A stretch of 64,000 nucleotides of DNA from Onchocerca lupi. Its lineage: Eukaryota > Nematoda > Chromadorea > Rhabditida > Onchocercidae. The translations under genes and the position numbers were made by a program. The notes beneath the pieces are model-generated. The model searched no databases, was not told the DNA's origin, and worked only from the letters and a program-made list of their open reading frames with translations. Within the stretch, counting starts at the first letter, position 1; each line of letters opens with the position of its first letter. Location of the stretch: NCBI GenBank assembly GCA_028564675.1, contig JAOVVO010000365.1, forward strand, positions 1-64,000. Reading direction: 5' to 3'. This document shows, piece by piece, positions 38,885 through 51,872 of the stretch.

Positions 38885-41800
38885 ATGCTATCATTATATG
38901 CTCGCAATACAATGCGATTTGCCCCTGTTGGCGTGCGATGTATGGCAACACCGCCAAAGATGGGCAGTCACGCTCAGCTGAATGATTCGAAACTTCCTAT
39001 GGATGAGCAAATTAATCCATCCTTCTTCAAAGTATCATTTTTTGGATATTACCTAGAATTCCTTTCTTTTTTAAGGTACCATTTTTTGGACATATTCCCA
39101 TATACTGCTATTTTTGATTCGATAAACAGTAATACTCGAATTTTTCTTTTTTGGAATATATATATTTTATTTTTGTTTATGTGCATTCTTGATTATTATC
39201 ATGTTGCATATATAATTTTTTTTATAGATGGTGGATTACTATTTTGATAAGGGATCACAAATTATCATGCCAAAACTTATCGACGAAATCAAATCGCACC
39301 AAATGTCTGAAACAGAGAGAAAGAACACCGTAAAAGGAATTTTACAAAATATTAAACCGGCGAGCAAGGTAAAAGAAGCCAAGTTAATAATCGAATTCAA
39401 AAAATACAAATCAATTTGTTTCAATAAATTAATTGTGCGATAATAGAAAAGGAAATATTCGAATCACTTTTTCAAAAATAGTTAAACTTCTATGGCTTAT
39501 TTTATTTTCGAATGTTTTATTCTTAATGAGGAATTTAATATGGAAGATCTGTTATGCATCTTCAAATTTCTGTGGAATTTATATCGAATTATATCTGAAT
39601 TTATATCTATTCTTGAATTATATTGGCTTTTTATAATGCTTGTTTCAAATAAAATTTAAAGGAGATTTGGGAAAAATTCGTTAAGTGACAAGAAATGATG
39701 AAGTGATTAGTTTGATTAAGTTTTTTATTTTTATATTTTGCATTTTCGCATTATTTTTTTTCCTTATTTTAAATTCCGATAAACAAGTCATGACATTTTA
39801 GAATTTTCCAATTTTCTGTTCTTTTATGGACAATCTGAACTAAAATAGAAAAATATTGGCAAAAATATGAGACATAGTAAATTTCATACATTTTAAAACA
39901 TGAGAATTTCAAAAATTGATCTCATTTACTAATCTGTGCTAAATGTTACTATAATGATGCCTCTTAATTCCTTTTTGTTTGAATATTAATCTGAAAGTTT
40001 TCAAATGAATCAAAATATTACCATTATAAGCTAATTGGATGAGTAAAATAATTTTATCATTGTAAAATTTACTAGAAATCTTAAATTTCTTATTTTCAAT
40101 CTTCAATTCTGAATTAATATGTCGTTTATCATTTTAATTTCTTATAACCTTTTGTTTTCGCTTTTTACATTTTTCTTTTTTTTTTTTTTTTTTTTTTTTT
40201 TTGAATATTTTCATTTCAAATATGTGTTGCTGATTATTGATGAAGAATTTCAGGTTTTGTATGTGACATTTCCAGTTCGTCTTGATAATGGTGAGTATGA
40301 AATGATAGAAGCTTGGAGAGCACAACATAGTGAACATCGTACTCCTACAAAAGGTGGTATACGATATGCACTAGATGTTTGCGAAGATGAAGTACGAGCT
40401 TTATCTGCACTAATGACTTATAAATGTTCCGTTTCTGATGTCCCGTTTGGTGGAGCTAAAGGTTTAAATTCAAAACATTTTATCTATATTATTTATTAAT
40501 TAAATGCAAGAATTTAATATGTCATTAAAAGTCAAATAGTCTAAACAGTGCTAATATCATCAATGCTTTTTGATCGAAATTAAATTCTTTCGAAATTTAC
40601 AACTAAGAATTTCTAGATTAAATCTTTTTTTTTTTTCAAGAAATTTTGAATAAATTTTGAAATATTAGATGAAAATTTTTTTTTTCAAATAAAAATCTGA
40701 TCAGGTGGTGTAAAAATTGATCCGAAAAAGTATACGGAACACGAAATCGAAAAAATTACACGTCGTGTTGCAATTGAATTTGCCAAGAAAGGATTTTTGG
40801 GACCTGGTGTTGATGTTCCTGCACCGGATATGGGAACCGGTGAACGAGAAATGGGTTGGATTGCGGATACTTACGCACAAACAATAGGACATTTGGAAAA
40901 TGATGCAGCAGCTTGTGTTACTGGAAAACCGATTGTAGCTGGAGGTATAAAAACTTTTGTAGAAATTTTCTGCCACCAAAATTTCCTGTACTGTTTGCTC
41001 TTGATTCTGTTCCTTCAAATTTAGCTTCATTTATGGTTATTACAAAACTGATATTATTTTTTGTAATTCAGGAATACATGGACGAACATCAGCTACAGGA
41101 CGTGGAGTATGGAACGGTTTAGAAGTATTCCTGAATAATGAGGAATATATGTCACAAATAGGGCTGACACCTGGATACGAAGGAAAGACATTTATCGTAC
41201 AGGTAGCTTTCATTTTTAATTTGTTCGTAATCTATATTAATAAAAATGTAAATGTTCGCTGTTATAATCCTTAAATCTCTTAAAATTTTGACAGGAAATT
41301 GCATTCCAATGGATGCACTTTTTTTTTTATATAGATATACCTATTTTTGTGTTTATATGTTTATATATGTCACACGTGTGACAGGTTAAAAGATGCTTCC
41401 TTGGTATTTCTTTTTCTCTCTCAATCCGTAAAGATAAATATATTTACCGCCAAAACGTTCCGATTCACAGATAAGCAAAGTGAGATCAACTAATGAACAA
41501 ATGATACGATAGAGATCAGGTAAGGAGGAGGAGACCTGAAAGAATTTAAAAAGACAGGATTTAGAGCTAGAGTTCAAGCTCAAGTTTGAAGTTCCTATCT
41601 CGAAATAGCAATAGTAACACGCCAGCTGCAGACTGGAATGGTAAGGCTATTGTGATTAGCTTCTCTTTCATTATGATACAATAGACGCCGCAGTATAGCT
41701 AACATTTTGCCAGATCTGGCAGCAAACTCTACCACTGAAATTTTGCCATTCGTGCCTGTTACAGCAGCAATATATTTGAGCTATCTGAATTGATAAAATC

Positions 41801-44800
41801 AGCTGACTATTTTGCTGTATGTTTCTTGAAGGTTTGGATGAAAAATATAGATCCGAGAACCATGTACTAGTTAAAGTGACACAGCAAAAAAGCAACACTC
41901 CAACAATTCAGTTGAGCAGTTTCGAGTTCAAGTTCATTCACAAGTCAATTTCGAGAACTGCGCAATCGATCTGCTTTAGTTCATTAATCCCTCACAGGAG
42001 ATCAAACTTAGGTCATCATACTCGAGAAGCGGAACGAAAGCAACGATTGATTGCAAATCGAACTGAGGAAGAACGGACATCAGTGAATGATGAAGAAGGC
42101 AAAGAATGGCTCAAATGCGAGCAGAGCGAATGCAGCTGGACTTAAGGATGCACGATTGCGAACACTTTTATTGTGTTCTGCAGTTTCAAATCTGCTTCGT
42201 TTTGAACATATTGAACAACAACAGGCTGAGAATGGCTGAAAGACATCAATGACAAACAGGAGATCGGCGTCAAACACGATTCCATGTTCATTAATCCCGC
42301 GATTATAATCGCTTTGTATTTCGGTACAATCCAGCTGATATTATAGTTTGAACCCGGATGTTCTCATCTGCAAAACGAAAGGAATGTGTTGCGCCGCTGG
42401 AAGAATTAAACTGCCTCAATTTGGGAGCCGCCAGAACCATTAAGAATTTTGCTTGCCGAATATACTGTTGAATCAAAGAATTTCCTACTTATCATCAGGA
42501 AATACAACTCTTATTTCCAAATGACATCGTTCGGCGCAGAAATCATAACAAAACAATTCATGTCAGTTTTCAAAGTGAAGGGTCAAATTCATCATAAAGT
42601 CACTCCCTGCTTCCGTTGCCATATGATCAACATGAATTCCTACAAATGTATTCCTGATGGATGATATCAATGACGAACTGAATGCACGCTGCAGAATATC
42701 TACGGCATGAAAAGTTCTATCGTTTCCCGACTGGAACAGCTTCTTCACGAAAAAAACAATTTAGTACAATATAAGATATTTCAATTCCCAGTTTGTTTGC
42801 AATCACCATCAACAAAGCTCAGGGCAAATCTTTAGAATTGCATGGTTTAGATTTAGAACGAATTGCTTCGCACACGGACAATTATGTGTTGCGTGTTGTA
42901 GAGTCGGTAAATCAGACAATCTCTATATCTACGCAGACAGTGGAACAACAAAAAATATTATATGTCCACAAACGTTGTGAAATTAAACATATTAGAAACA
43001 TGCGCTTTTTCTTTTCTGTCGGGGGAAGCTGAAAGATGTCAAATAGTGCCACGACAATTACTGTAAGCAAGAAGTGCTAAAATCAAATGGCGCGATATAC
43101 TTTCAAAGGGATGATAAGCATGTTTACCTCCAAAATGCTCCAATTTACTGATAAACAAAGTGAATCAACTAATCAAGAGGTAACACAATGAAGATCAGCT
43201 AAGGGAGGAAGCCCTGAAAAAATTCAAAAGGACAGAATTTGAAGCTGAAGTTGAAGTTCAAATTCGGAGTTCAAAGCGACATAGCGGTAGCAACAATCCG
43301 ACATTTCATTTGAGCAGTATTCATACAAGCGTCGAAGGAAAAAATAATCCAATGATCAATTTGACTGAATATTCTCTGATAATTATTTATTACAAAAAAT
43401 TACTCCTCCATCAATCAATAAAACTTTCTCAACAGAATTTGTCTCTGTCACAGAAGACATAGAGGACTTTTCCGGCAACTCTCAGAATTTGAAAGTAATA
43501 GATAAGAATGAGAAAGAACTTTCGAAGATTTAAGATTTTGAACAAACGATCATTTACATTTTTATTTGTGCAGCATAACTTGCCGTGATTTTAAATAATT
43601 TAAACTTTTGAAATTAGAAATTAGAGCCAACAAAAAAAAGATCGATTGAAATGAAATCACATTTGAAGCATACCTTAAATTCCTAATTGAATTCACTTGT
43701 AATATAGTAAGATTTTTCTATTCCAGGGATTCGGAAATGTTGGTTTGCATACTACTCGCTACTTCCATCGATCTGGAGCAAAATGTATTGGTGTGCAGGA
43801 ATATAATTGTTCCATTTATAACCCAGACGGGATTCATCCACGAGAATTGGAAGATTATATCATCGAACATGGCACTATCAAAGTACCTTAGCTTCATATA
43901 TTTAATTATTGATTAAAAAATTGTATATTAAACATTTGAACCTGAGGAAAAAGTATCTGAAAAAAATCGATTCTGATAGGAAAAATACGGAAAGCAAGAG
44001 CTATCAGATGATAATATAAGTCATATTTCATTTAGAAAAATCTTGAATTTAAAAGTTTGAAAAGCACATATCGTTTTGAAAATATTTAAAGAAAGTAAAG
44101 AAGATAGAATTAATTTAAAAAGATAGTAAATATGAAGAAGTGGAATTATATTGATTTGATATAAGGCATTTTTTTCTCGTTTTTTTTCCTTTTTTTTTTT
44201 TATCATAGATTTAAATTAAGCCAGTTGATACCAAGGATCTTCCAGGAGATTACAGATAGAGATTACAGAGACCTTTTCTATACTTCTATTAATTTAAGTT
44301 TTATTTTTACTTATTTATGTGATTGTTCGACTACAAAATTGATTCATCATGAGAGAAAATATTTATGCATAATTTTTATTTTTGATATTATTTATTCTGT
44401 TAAATTTAAAATCCTTCTTTTCAGGGTTTTCCAAAAGCTCGAGCATATGAACCATTCAGTGATCTTATGTACGAAAAATGTGATATACTCGTACCAGCAG
44501 CCTGTGAGAAAGTTATCCATAAGGAAAATGCTAAAAAGATTCAAGCAAAGGTAACAATTTTTCAGCAATTTTCCATTTCGAAAACAAACAATAAATTTTA
44601 TTAAATTCTTTCAGAATAGTAAATGATATTTTCTATAGGTAATAGCGGAAGCAGCTAATGGACCAACAACACCAGCTGCTGATAAGATATTGTTAGCTCG
44701 TGGTGATTGTTTGGTCATACCGGATTTGTTCGTGAATGCAGGTGGTGTTACAGTTTCTTATTTCGAATGGTTGAAAAATTTGAATCACGTCAGTTTTGGA

Positions 44801-45564
44801 CGTTTAACATTCAAACATGAAAAAGATTCCAATTATCATTTACTTGGTTAGTCTTTTTTTTTTTTTGTGAAATTTATAGAGTTTTTTCTTTTTGATCATA
44901 GTTATTAAAAAGCGTTGAAAAGCATAACCTTATTCATAATGACGATGTAATGAAGCATTTGGGTTCTTCATAATTCATTCCTTTCTCAATTCGATACTGA
45001 AAATTAGTGTGAAGGATTTTTTTGATCGATTTTATTGAAATTTGTTCAACACTTAATAACAGCGCATAAATTGTAAATTTTGTGAATATGATCATGATTT
45101 CATCACTGTTTCAATAACAAATTCTGATTTTTTCAAATTTCCTAAACTTTTTTTTTTCCCATTTCAAGATAGCGTACAAGAATCACTAAGACGATCACTC
45201 AATAAGGATGTAAAAATTGAGCCTACAGTTGAATTCAAAAATCGTATCGCTGGTGCATCAGAAAAAGACATTGTAAATTCAGGCTTAGAATATTCAATGC
45301 AACGTACAGGTACGTTAATTATCACCATATCTCGGATTTGAAGCTATAATAAAACATGCAAAATATTGTTGTAAAAAATAAGAAATGTTGATTTTTTCCA
45401 AAATAAATTTTTCTTTAAAAAAAAATTTTCTTTTTTCAGCAAAAGCGATAATCGGTACGGCACATAAATACAACTTAGGTTTGGATATTCGTACAGCAGC
45501 ATATGCAAATGCAATCGAAAAAATTTATCGAACATACAGAACATTAGGCTTTACCTTTACGTGA
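38885..45564 (+). CDS. gdh-1: Glutamate dehydrogenase, mitochondrial
   Basis: It catalyses reversible oxidative deamination of glutamate to 2-oxoglutarate and ammonia in the mitochondrial matrix with NAD(P). Ten exons join in frame to 540 aa: 38885-39031, 39228-39368, 40254-40461, 40705-40944, 41072-41202, 43727-43882, 44425-44550, 44639-44846, 45169-45309 and 45440-45564. The N-terminus is Arg-rich with no acidic residue in its first 30 residues, as in a mitochondrial presequence. Substrate-site motifs are TPTKGGIRY (Lys129), VPFGGAKGGVKIDP (catalytic Lys165) and VPAPDM (Asp207). The nucleotide-binding fold shows QGFGNVGLH across exons 5/6. VFVNAGGVTVSYFEWLKNLNH, here with DL before it, and the following Lys-rich segment mark the antenna-bearing animal hexameric type. 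Length fits animal enzymes. Intron 5 carries a Helitron-like element. Confidence 0.97.
39369..40253 (+). other. gdh-1 intron 2
   Basis: AT-rich intron with a long T run at about 40170-40202. No nested feature was recognised. Confidence 0.6.
41231..43573 (+). mobile_element. Helitron/Helentron-like element in gdh-1 intron 5
   Basis: The left end TCTATATTAATAAAAATGTA begins at 41231. The right end, near 43540-43573, is its inverted form (GAACAAACGATCATTTACAT then TTTTTATTTG). The 2.3-kb interior carries a Rep N-terminal remnant and a helicase C-terminal remnant with everything between deleted. Both ends look intact enough to define the insertion. The host intron would be about 180 bp without it, similar to small introns elsewhere in the gene. 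Insertion is in the sense orientation. Confidence 0.75.
41820..42985 (+). pseudogene. Internally deleted Helitron Rep-helicase remnant
   Basis: Near 41990-42060 a frame reads HRRSNLGHHTREAERKQRLI followed by ANRTEEER, like the Arg/Glu-rich N-terminus of Helitron proteins. Around 42470-42600, in changing frames, come a KEFPTYHQEIQLLFPNDIV-like stretch and FQMTSFGAEII, the Helitron-like N domain. From about 42790 the sequence jumps to the helicase C-terminus (TINKAQGKSLELHGLDLE, then a CFAHGQLCVACCRVGKSDNL-like part in another frame), ending near 42985. Rep catalytic motifs and the helicase Walker motifs are absent. Several stops and frameshifts mean no product is expected. Confidence 0.75.
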
Positions 45565-46280
45565 TTCAGCATATATTTTATAGGTGTAACTGATTTGTGT
45601 TTATTTTTTATGACAAGAAAAAAAAAAAGGAAACACCGATTGTTCTCATTGTATTTCATCTCTTCTTTTACTTTTCACTTCTATCTATTTTTCTAATTTA
45701 AAATAAAAATAAAAGAATGTTTTCTGCATGGGATTAGATTATCTCATGCAATATTTGGAATGACCATTTTTCCTAGATATGGTATTTTCGTATGATATGC
45801 TTTGATTTATAACAAATATTGATTTTCGCTGATAACAATAAAAGATATGATATGTCGGCTTCCACTTATCGATACTCTCAAACATGTATCACAAAGCAGG
45901 ATATTCTATTTTATCAGATGTCGATGATAGTGACTGCAATTTTCAGTATTTTGAAAAAAAAAAATTCTCTCGGTGAGATGTAGATGTTGCATTCCGTCAT
46001 CTGGTCGGTCGCACATTGTGTCGGAGTCGCATAAAAAAATCGATAATTCATACCATTTTACGATGGTGATTTATTTAGGTTGAAAATTGGTTGGTTGGTC
46101 GGTTGTTGTTTTGACGTGTGTTGTGGGTGTTTTGCTTGTTTTCGTGTGAAATTGTGTTTCATAATCGTTGCTACATTGGACTTTCATATCTTGTTCCATG
46201 AGAATTTTCCATTGTAGATCAAGCCTTTTTACGTTAATCCAGCTACCTAATTGGTTGAAGATCGTATCAAGAAAGCAATA
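45565..46280. other. gdh-1 to hel-1 intergenic region
   Basis: A 716-bp gap. It contains the gdh-1 polyadenylation signal (45702) and then sequence less AT-rich than average from about 45960. A GT/TTGGTCGG-rich segment lies at 46080-46140 and an acceptor-like GTTAATCCAG at about 46240. The hel-1 promoter or trans-splice site should be here, but no core element is recognised. Confidence 0.55.
45702..45707 (+). terminator. Polyadenylation signal of gdh-1
   Basis: AATAAA lies 138 bp after the stop codon, overlapping an AAATAAAAATAAAAG run. Assigned by motif and spacing. Confidence 0.6.
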
Positions 46281-49200
46281 ATGGACGAAGATCAATTATT
46301 GGATTATGAGGAAGAACAGGACGAGACAACTGATGGTACGAAAGCAGAAAATGGATCAGCAACAGATAAAAAGATCAAGGTATCTTCTTCTTCCTTTTAA
46401 TTTATCGCGTGCGATTTTAAAAATTGCAGAGGATTTAATTGATTTTAAGTAAAATAGCAATTTAGTTCGATTATAAATTCAATTAAATTTCAAAGTTAAA
46501 TTTGTTAAGGAATTTTTAAGTTACTCGCAATTAACGGAAATAGCTGTATAATAAGAAAGAATATAAGACGAATAGGTTAAGCATTTTTTGGGAAAACAAC
46601 TAAGCTAATATGTAGCGAAAACTGTAGAGGATGACTGAATAATTTAAGAAAAATGGATATCGCAAGGAAGTTAACAAAAAATTGGAATTCGTTTATAGTT
46701 ACCACCTGTAACAGTTATTTGACAATATTTTTTATTCCAGGGTACTTATGCTTCCATTCACAGCAGTGGTTTTCGGGATTTTCTTTTGAAACCGGAGCTA
46801 TTGCGGGCAATTGTGGATTGTGGGTTCGAACATCCTTCGGAAGGTCAGTATTTGTTAAAATCATTCATTTACATCAAATAAGTATGACTATTGCTTTTCA
46901 AATTATTAGACAGTGCTTCACTCGAGTTAATCTTTATATAGTGTATAAATACTGTTGATGTAACAGATAATTATTGCACTTAGACTCTTTGATTTCTATG
47001 CGACTCAAATAACTATGTATTTCAGTACAACATGAATGCATTCCGCAGGCTATTTTGGGCATGGATATTGTATGTCAGGCAAAATCGGGGATGGGTAAAA
47101 CAGCTGTATTTGTTCTGGCAACTTTACAACAGCTTGAAGCTGTTGATGGCGAAGTAAGTTGTATGTTTTGTCGTGTAAAAATGGCATTTCTTGCGAAGAG
47201 TTTTGGAATTAAAAGAAGATGTGGATAACGAAGGAATTGTATGATCGTTTTCGTATATTTTGTATGATATTTACTTTGAAAAAGGATAGAAAATGTATAA
47301 GCACTTTAAATATCTAAATCGGAATTTAGTAACTTGGCGTTGCAAAAGTATTTTTGTTTTGCAGGTGTCCGTTCTGGTGATGTGTCATACGCGCGAATTG
47401 GCATTCCAAATTTCGAAGGAATACGAACGATTTAGCAAATACATTCCTGGTGTTCGGATTGCTGTCTTTTTTGGTGGTATACCAATCAAAAAAGATGAAG
47501 AGACACTTAAAACTAACACACCACACATTGTTGTTGGAACTCCCGGCCGTACTCTCCAGCTGGCGCGACAAGGAAGCTTGAAATTGAAAAATGTCAAATA
47601 TTTCGTTTTGGATGAATGCGATAAAATGATTGGTGATAATGGTATATCTTTGTCTTACTTTTTCTTCTGTATCTAAGTAGAATCATATAGGTATTATATG
47701 ACCATAATTTGATTTCACTGTAGACAAAATTTGTTTCAGATATGCGACGAGACGTTCAAGAAATTGTGAAAATGACGCCACAAGAGAAACAAGTGATGAT
47801 GTTCAGCGCTACGTTGCCGAGGGATTTACGAGTGGTCTGCAAAAAATTCATGCAAGATGTAAGATTTTCTGCAAGCAGCAACACACACACATACACAAAC
47901 ACACCTGTACATCATACGCGTTGATGGGATGTCAAGTGAATGCCAGCTGGTTGTTGATGGATACGTAAATCTTGCCGTTCTCCATTGAATTCAGTCCGAA
48001 AAATTACGCGGAGTTTTGCGCTCAGCAAATCTGTTTTTTGGAGCTATTGCAATGGCTTTTCCCTAAACGCTGTCAAACTTTATTTAGTCCTCTTCCCTTA
48101 AACATTAATTTCTCATGGTTCCTTATTTGACTACATTATAATTGGATTACGGAGTGGATTTTCTGGAAGGTAAGCTATTCTTATTATTGTGTTACATACA
48201 TATTATTACTACGTTTTCGTTAAACTTAACATTTCCTGTAAAAAAGAAACAAAATGAGACATTAGATATCTATGAATGTGATGTGATCAAACGTACAAAA
48301 AGATTGACGGAATTGTTTACAAATTATGGAACTTTCGTAATGCTTTAATTAGAAATATCTAAAAATTTTTTCATGAAATCTTTCGCGGAAATTCGAACTG
48401 CTGCTTAATAGTAGTTAGTACATCTCTCATTTAACTTAAAGTCCTTAATAAGTTCCAGGTTTCCTTCCGAGATCTGCTCCTGAAGAAGGATTCGACATTG
48501 TACACTTCGTATGGCGCTGCATGTGCCAGTTGAAAATTTTTGGCGCAGCAATTTTGCAGTAATTTATATTCGTGATGTGGATAGCCTTGCGGTTTTTTTT
48601 TTGTTATGGACCGGAAGCAGGCACTCGGCTATATTCATTTTTAAAATATAGAAATGTTCAAACTAGATAGTAAAAAATTAGATATGAAACGAAAATGAAT
48701 TTATTGGCCTTGGATCAGACTCAGACTAATATATTCAAGGATGATAAGATCATGCACACATAAAAATCTCTGAAGAAAGAATTCGGTGTTAACGGTTTCC
48801 ATAATATCTCATCTGTCGTTGAAACCATAATTTTTCGAAATGTAACAAAATTTGTAATTTGGGTTATTCGATTTCAAATGGATAGATATCGAATAGATAC
48901 AGAGATACATAAACTGCAGCAACCAGTAATGGTGATGTGTAATTTTACTGGGTCTTAAAAAAATTTTTTTGCGAATTATTTGGATCGTAGAATTTTTCAG
49001 CCAATGGAAGTATATGTCGATGATGAAGCAAAGTTAACATTGCACGGATTACAGCAGCATTATGTAAAACTAAAGGAAACTGAGAAAAATAAGAAATTGC
49101 TTGAATTACTCGATCAGCTGGAATTCAATCAAGTAAACTTTCTTTTAAAGGAGAAATTACAAAAGCACACTGCGTAGTTCGAAAATGCTTTGTCCGATAA

Positions 49201-50317
49201 TTAAACATTGAAAATATTTTTCTCTTGCATGAGGAGTGGTCAGTGGCATATAAATCTCCTTTTGTGTGCCATCATATTGTATGTTTTTCTTAACTTAGAT
49301 TTTATGCTACACATTTCAGGTTGTAATTTTTGTACGATCTGTGCAGCGTTGTGGTGCTTTGCACACTTTGCTCTCCGAGCAGAATTTTCCAAGCATTGCA
49401 ATTCACCGTGGTATGCCACAAGAGGAGCGCCTTTCACGATATCAACAGTTCAAAGATTTTCAGGTATTACATAACATGGTGTAGTACCATGTTTTACCGA
49501 TTCTTAATAAAATCTGCCAATGATGCATTAAATGATGTTTTGATGGAAGTATGATAGTTGCATCAATCGTCACTACCACTGAGGCATTCAGCGATCGATG
49601 TAGTGAAAGGATCCGTTTTAGTTCTTTTTCTATAAATGGTTTTTTTTAGAAGCGTATTCTTGTTGCAACTAATCTCTTTGGTCGTGGTATGGATATTGAA
49701 CGAGTGAATATTGTTTTCAATTATGACATGCCAGAAGATTCAGATACGTACTTGCATAGAGTAAGATTTCTTGTTCATTTTCATTTCTTCCTTAACTGGT
49801 GCGCTCTTTTAAATTACTGTCTTCATAAGTTTTGTTAAGTTAGCTGGAGCTTAGTATTTAAGAGACTAAGATTTTGTTTGATCATTTGAGAAATAAATTT
49901 GCCAGGAATTTTGAATGCGTAATGAAATATTGAGATTAAAGGTTGCACGTGCTGGACGTTTTGGTACCAAGGGCTTGGCGATAACATTTGTCTCTGATGA
50001 AAATGATGCGAAAATTCTGAATGATGTACAGGACAGGTTTGACGTAAATGTTACCGAGTTGCCAGCTGAAATCGAAGTTGCAACATACAGTGAGTTTTTC
50101 TTTTATATGCTTCCATTCATATTTCAATATATGTAAGTATATAATATAATAAGGATTTCTATTTTTACGTTCAAAAATTGGTCAATATGCAATCAAACCG
50201 AATTTTACTTTTTCCTGTTATATTTTCTTCTTCAGTTCCTTTTTTTTCTGCTTTGAATATGTCATTAATTAGAAAAAAAAAGTGATTTAAATTTCAGTTG
50301 AGGGACGAGCTAATTGA
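46281..50317 (+). CDS. hel-1: DECD-box RNA helicase, UAP56/DDX39 family
   Basis: This is a nuclear ATP-dependent RNA helicase. The family acts in spliceosome assembly and loads TREX for mRNA export. Ten exons join in frame to 426 aa: 46281-46379, 46741-46843, 47026-47153, 47365-47641, 47740-47858, 49001-49132, 49320-49463, 49650-49760, 49942-50089 and 50298-50317. The acidic N-terminus (MDEDQLLDYEEEQ) contains the UAP56-type binding motif. Helicase motifs in order are GFEHPSEVQHECIPQ (Q motif), AKSGMGKT (86-93), TRELAFQ, GTPGR, DECD (193-196), SAT (225-227), FVRSVQRC, ATNLFGRGMDIE and HRVARAGRFG. It ends in EGRAN, a nematode-like tail. Length matches the family. It could be either DDX39A or DDX39B type; invertebrates have one gene. 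Confidence 0.97.
47859..49000 (+). other. hel-1 intron 5, partly non-AT-rich
   Basis: At 1,142 bp this is the longest intron of the gene. Segments 47880-48080 and 48470-48620 are noticeably less AT-rich than other introns and include an (AC)n run at 47880-47905. No exon that fits phase 0 on both sides was found, and no snoRNA box pair could be confirmed. Confidence 0.4.
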
Positions 50318-50888
50318 GAGAAAAATGTCATGAATTATTTGCGTATTTGGTAACGCGCCATAAAAAACTATTGCAAAGAAATTGTTGTTGTTGCTGTTGA
50401 AGAGAAATTTCCCTTAATTTTAGTAGTGTGTCTTGTTTATCAGAAATTGTTCTCATAATATTAACGTTACAATTGTTTACAAGAAATGAATTTTTTTTCT
50501 TTTTTGTGTACCTTTTGAAATTATTGTATTGTTTTATTTTTTGATACCATAAATTTGTATTATTTGAAAATTTAAATGTGAGGGTCATAAAAAATTGTGC
50601 ATATCAAGTCAAAGGAGTAAGAATATTTTCTGTTGATCAGGTGGACTGGAGAATACGTATAAAGAAAATTAAAAAAAAAAAAAAATCATAAATAGGTTTG
50701 AAATGAGGAAGGCATGCAGTCAAGATCTGTGTTTTTCTGGTTACTTTGATGTAGATGTTTGCATAAAATTATAAAACGCAACTGTTGATTTGATTTGCAA
50801 TGTGCTCTTTATTTTTTTCAGGATTTATAGGTTAATCAGCCCTAGTTAGATGGTGTAGCTTCCGTGTTACATTTATCATTTCAATGAA
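50318..50888. other. hel-1 to pstk gap with probable trans-splice acceptor
   Basis: A 571-bp gap without any AATAAA. A strong TTATTTTTTTCAG acceptor ends at 50821, 67 bp before the pstk start codon, and no upstream exon joins to it. That pattern is expected for an SL trans-spliced downstream gene. The gap is longer than a typical C. elegans operon spacer, so operon status is tentative. Confidence 0.45.
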
Positions 50889-51740
50889 ATGGCTATAGTT
50901 TTGCTGATGGGTATGCCTGGTTCCGGCAAAACATATTTGTGCAGGGAATTGAAGGCAAAGCTTGGCAATGAAATTTGCGTCACTTTCTCGTATGATGATA
51001 TTTTCAACGATGATGGTTTCATGGAATATTTATGGGGTGAAGAATATTCCAATAGAAATGCGCTGCAACTATATGGTTTGGATGAAAATAGAAGTGCTCG
51101 CAACGAACGAAAAAGATGTGAAAATCGAATACGAGAATTCTTGAAAGCACAATTATCCGTTAAAGATAATATACCTGCGGTAGTTGTGATAGATGATATA
51201 TTCTACTTAAAAAGTATGAGAAGGCCATTTCGGAGAATGTCAGCAATGTTTCATCTTCCATATTTAGTCGTGCTAGTAGATGTACCAATTGCTACAGCTT
51301 TAGCACGAAATTTGCAACGTCCTGAGAAATGTCGCATTCCGGAATCTACGATTCGAAAAATTCACGAACAAATGGAATTACCATCAACAGATGATGGTAA
51401 CTTTTTCATTTATCAATCAACAGATAATTTGAAATTATTAGTTGAACATATCCATTGCATTAGACGAAAAATGAATTTACGTGATACATCAAAGGATGTT
51501 AGTTCAATGATACCTGCAAAAGATGAGAAGACATCATCGAAAGATGAGAAATGGATGAAATTAGAGCTCGATCTACGAAGATGTGTCAGTGAATTGATCC
51601 GTGAAAAAGATGCCAATAAAGATGGCATTGTATTAGTCAAAATAAAGAAAAATCTGTATTGGAAGATGCGGAAAAAGAATGCAATTGACTGGGATATGCA
51701 AAAATTAAAGAATATTTTGTGGGAAGAACTTCAGGTTTGA
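50889..51740 (+). CDS. pstk: L-seryl-tRNA(Sec) kinase (PSTK)
   Basis: It phosphorylates Ser-tRNA(Sec) to Sep-tRNA(Sec), the step before SEPSECS makes selenocysteinyl-tRNA; the family is cytosolic. The 283-residue frame is intronless here. It has a P-loop GMPGSGKT (8-15), an SYDDIF segment, VVVIDDIFYLKSMRR, which matches the PSTK signature (DD-FYY-SMR), and RNLQRPEKCRIPESTIRKI, which matches the family NgqRP-plpe-tI region, with a Lys-rich C-terminal helical domain. The first ATG, at 50884, opens only four codons, so 50889 is the start. An alternative 3' end exists: a donor after CAG at 51734 (GTTTGA) and an acceptor before 52073 would replace the final Val with EYHSMKAMNE, ending at 52105. 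An AATAAA at 51867 favours the unspliced form. Confidence 0.85.
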   Translation: MAIVLLMGMPGSGKTYLCRELKAKLGNEICVTFSYDDIFNDDGFMEYLWGEEYSNRNALQLYGLDENRSARNERKRCENRIREFLKAQLSVKDNIPAVVVIDDIFYLKSMRRPFRRMSAMFHLPYLVVLVDVPIATALARNLQRPEKCRIPESTIRKIHEQMELPSTDDGNFFIYQSTDNLKLLVEHIHCIRRKMNLRDTSKDVSSMIPAKDEKTSSKDEKWMKLELDLRRCVSELIREKDANKDGIVLVKIKKNLYWKMRKKNAIDWDMQKLKNILWEELQV

Positions 51741-51866
51741 CAATTAATTATCTAATGAAATAATTATTTCAGCATTTATTTGATGCTCTAATTCAAATCT
51801 TATTCAATTGTTGATCTGAACAATGATGATTTTTGACCCTTATTCCAAAACAATTCACTTGAAAGA

Positions 51867-51872
51867 AATAAA
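51867..51872 (+). terminator. Polyadenylation signal of pstk
   Basis: AATAAA lies 127 bp after the 51740 stop. It sits inside the optional intron 51735-52072, so its use would exclude the alternative last exon. Confidence 0.5.
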
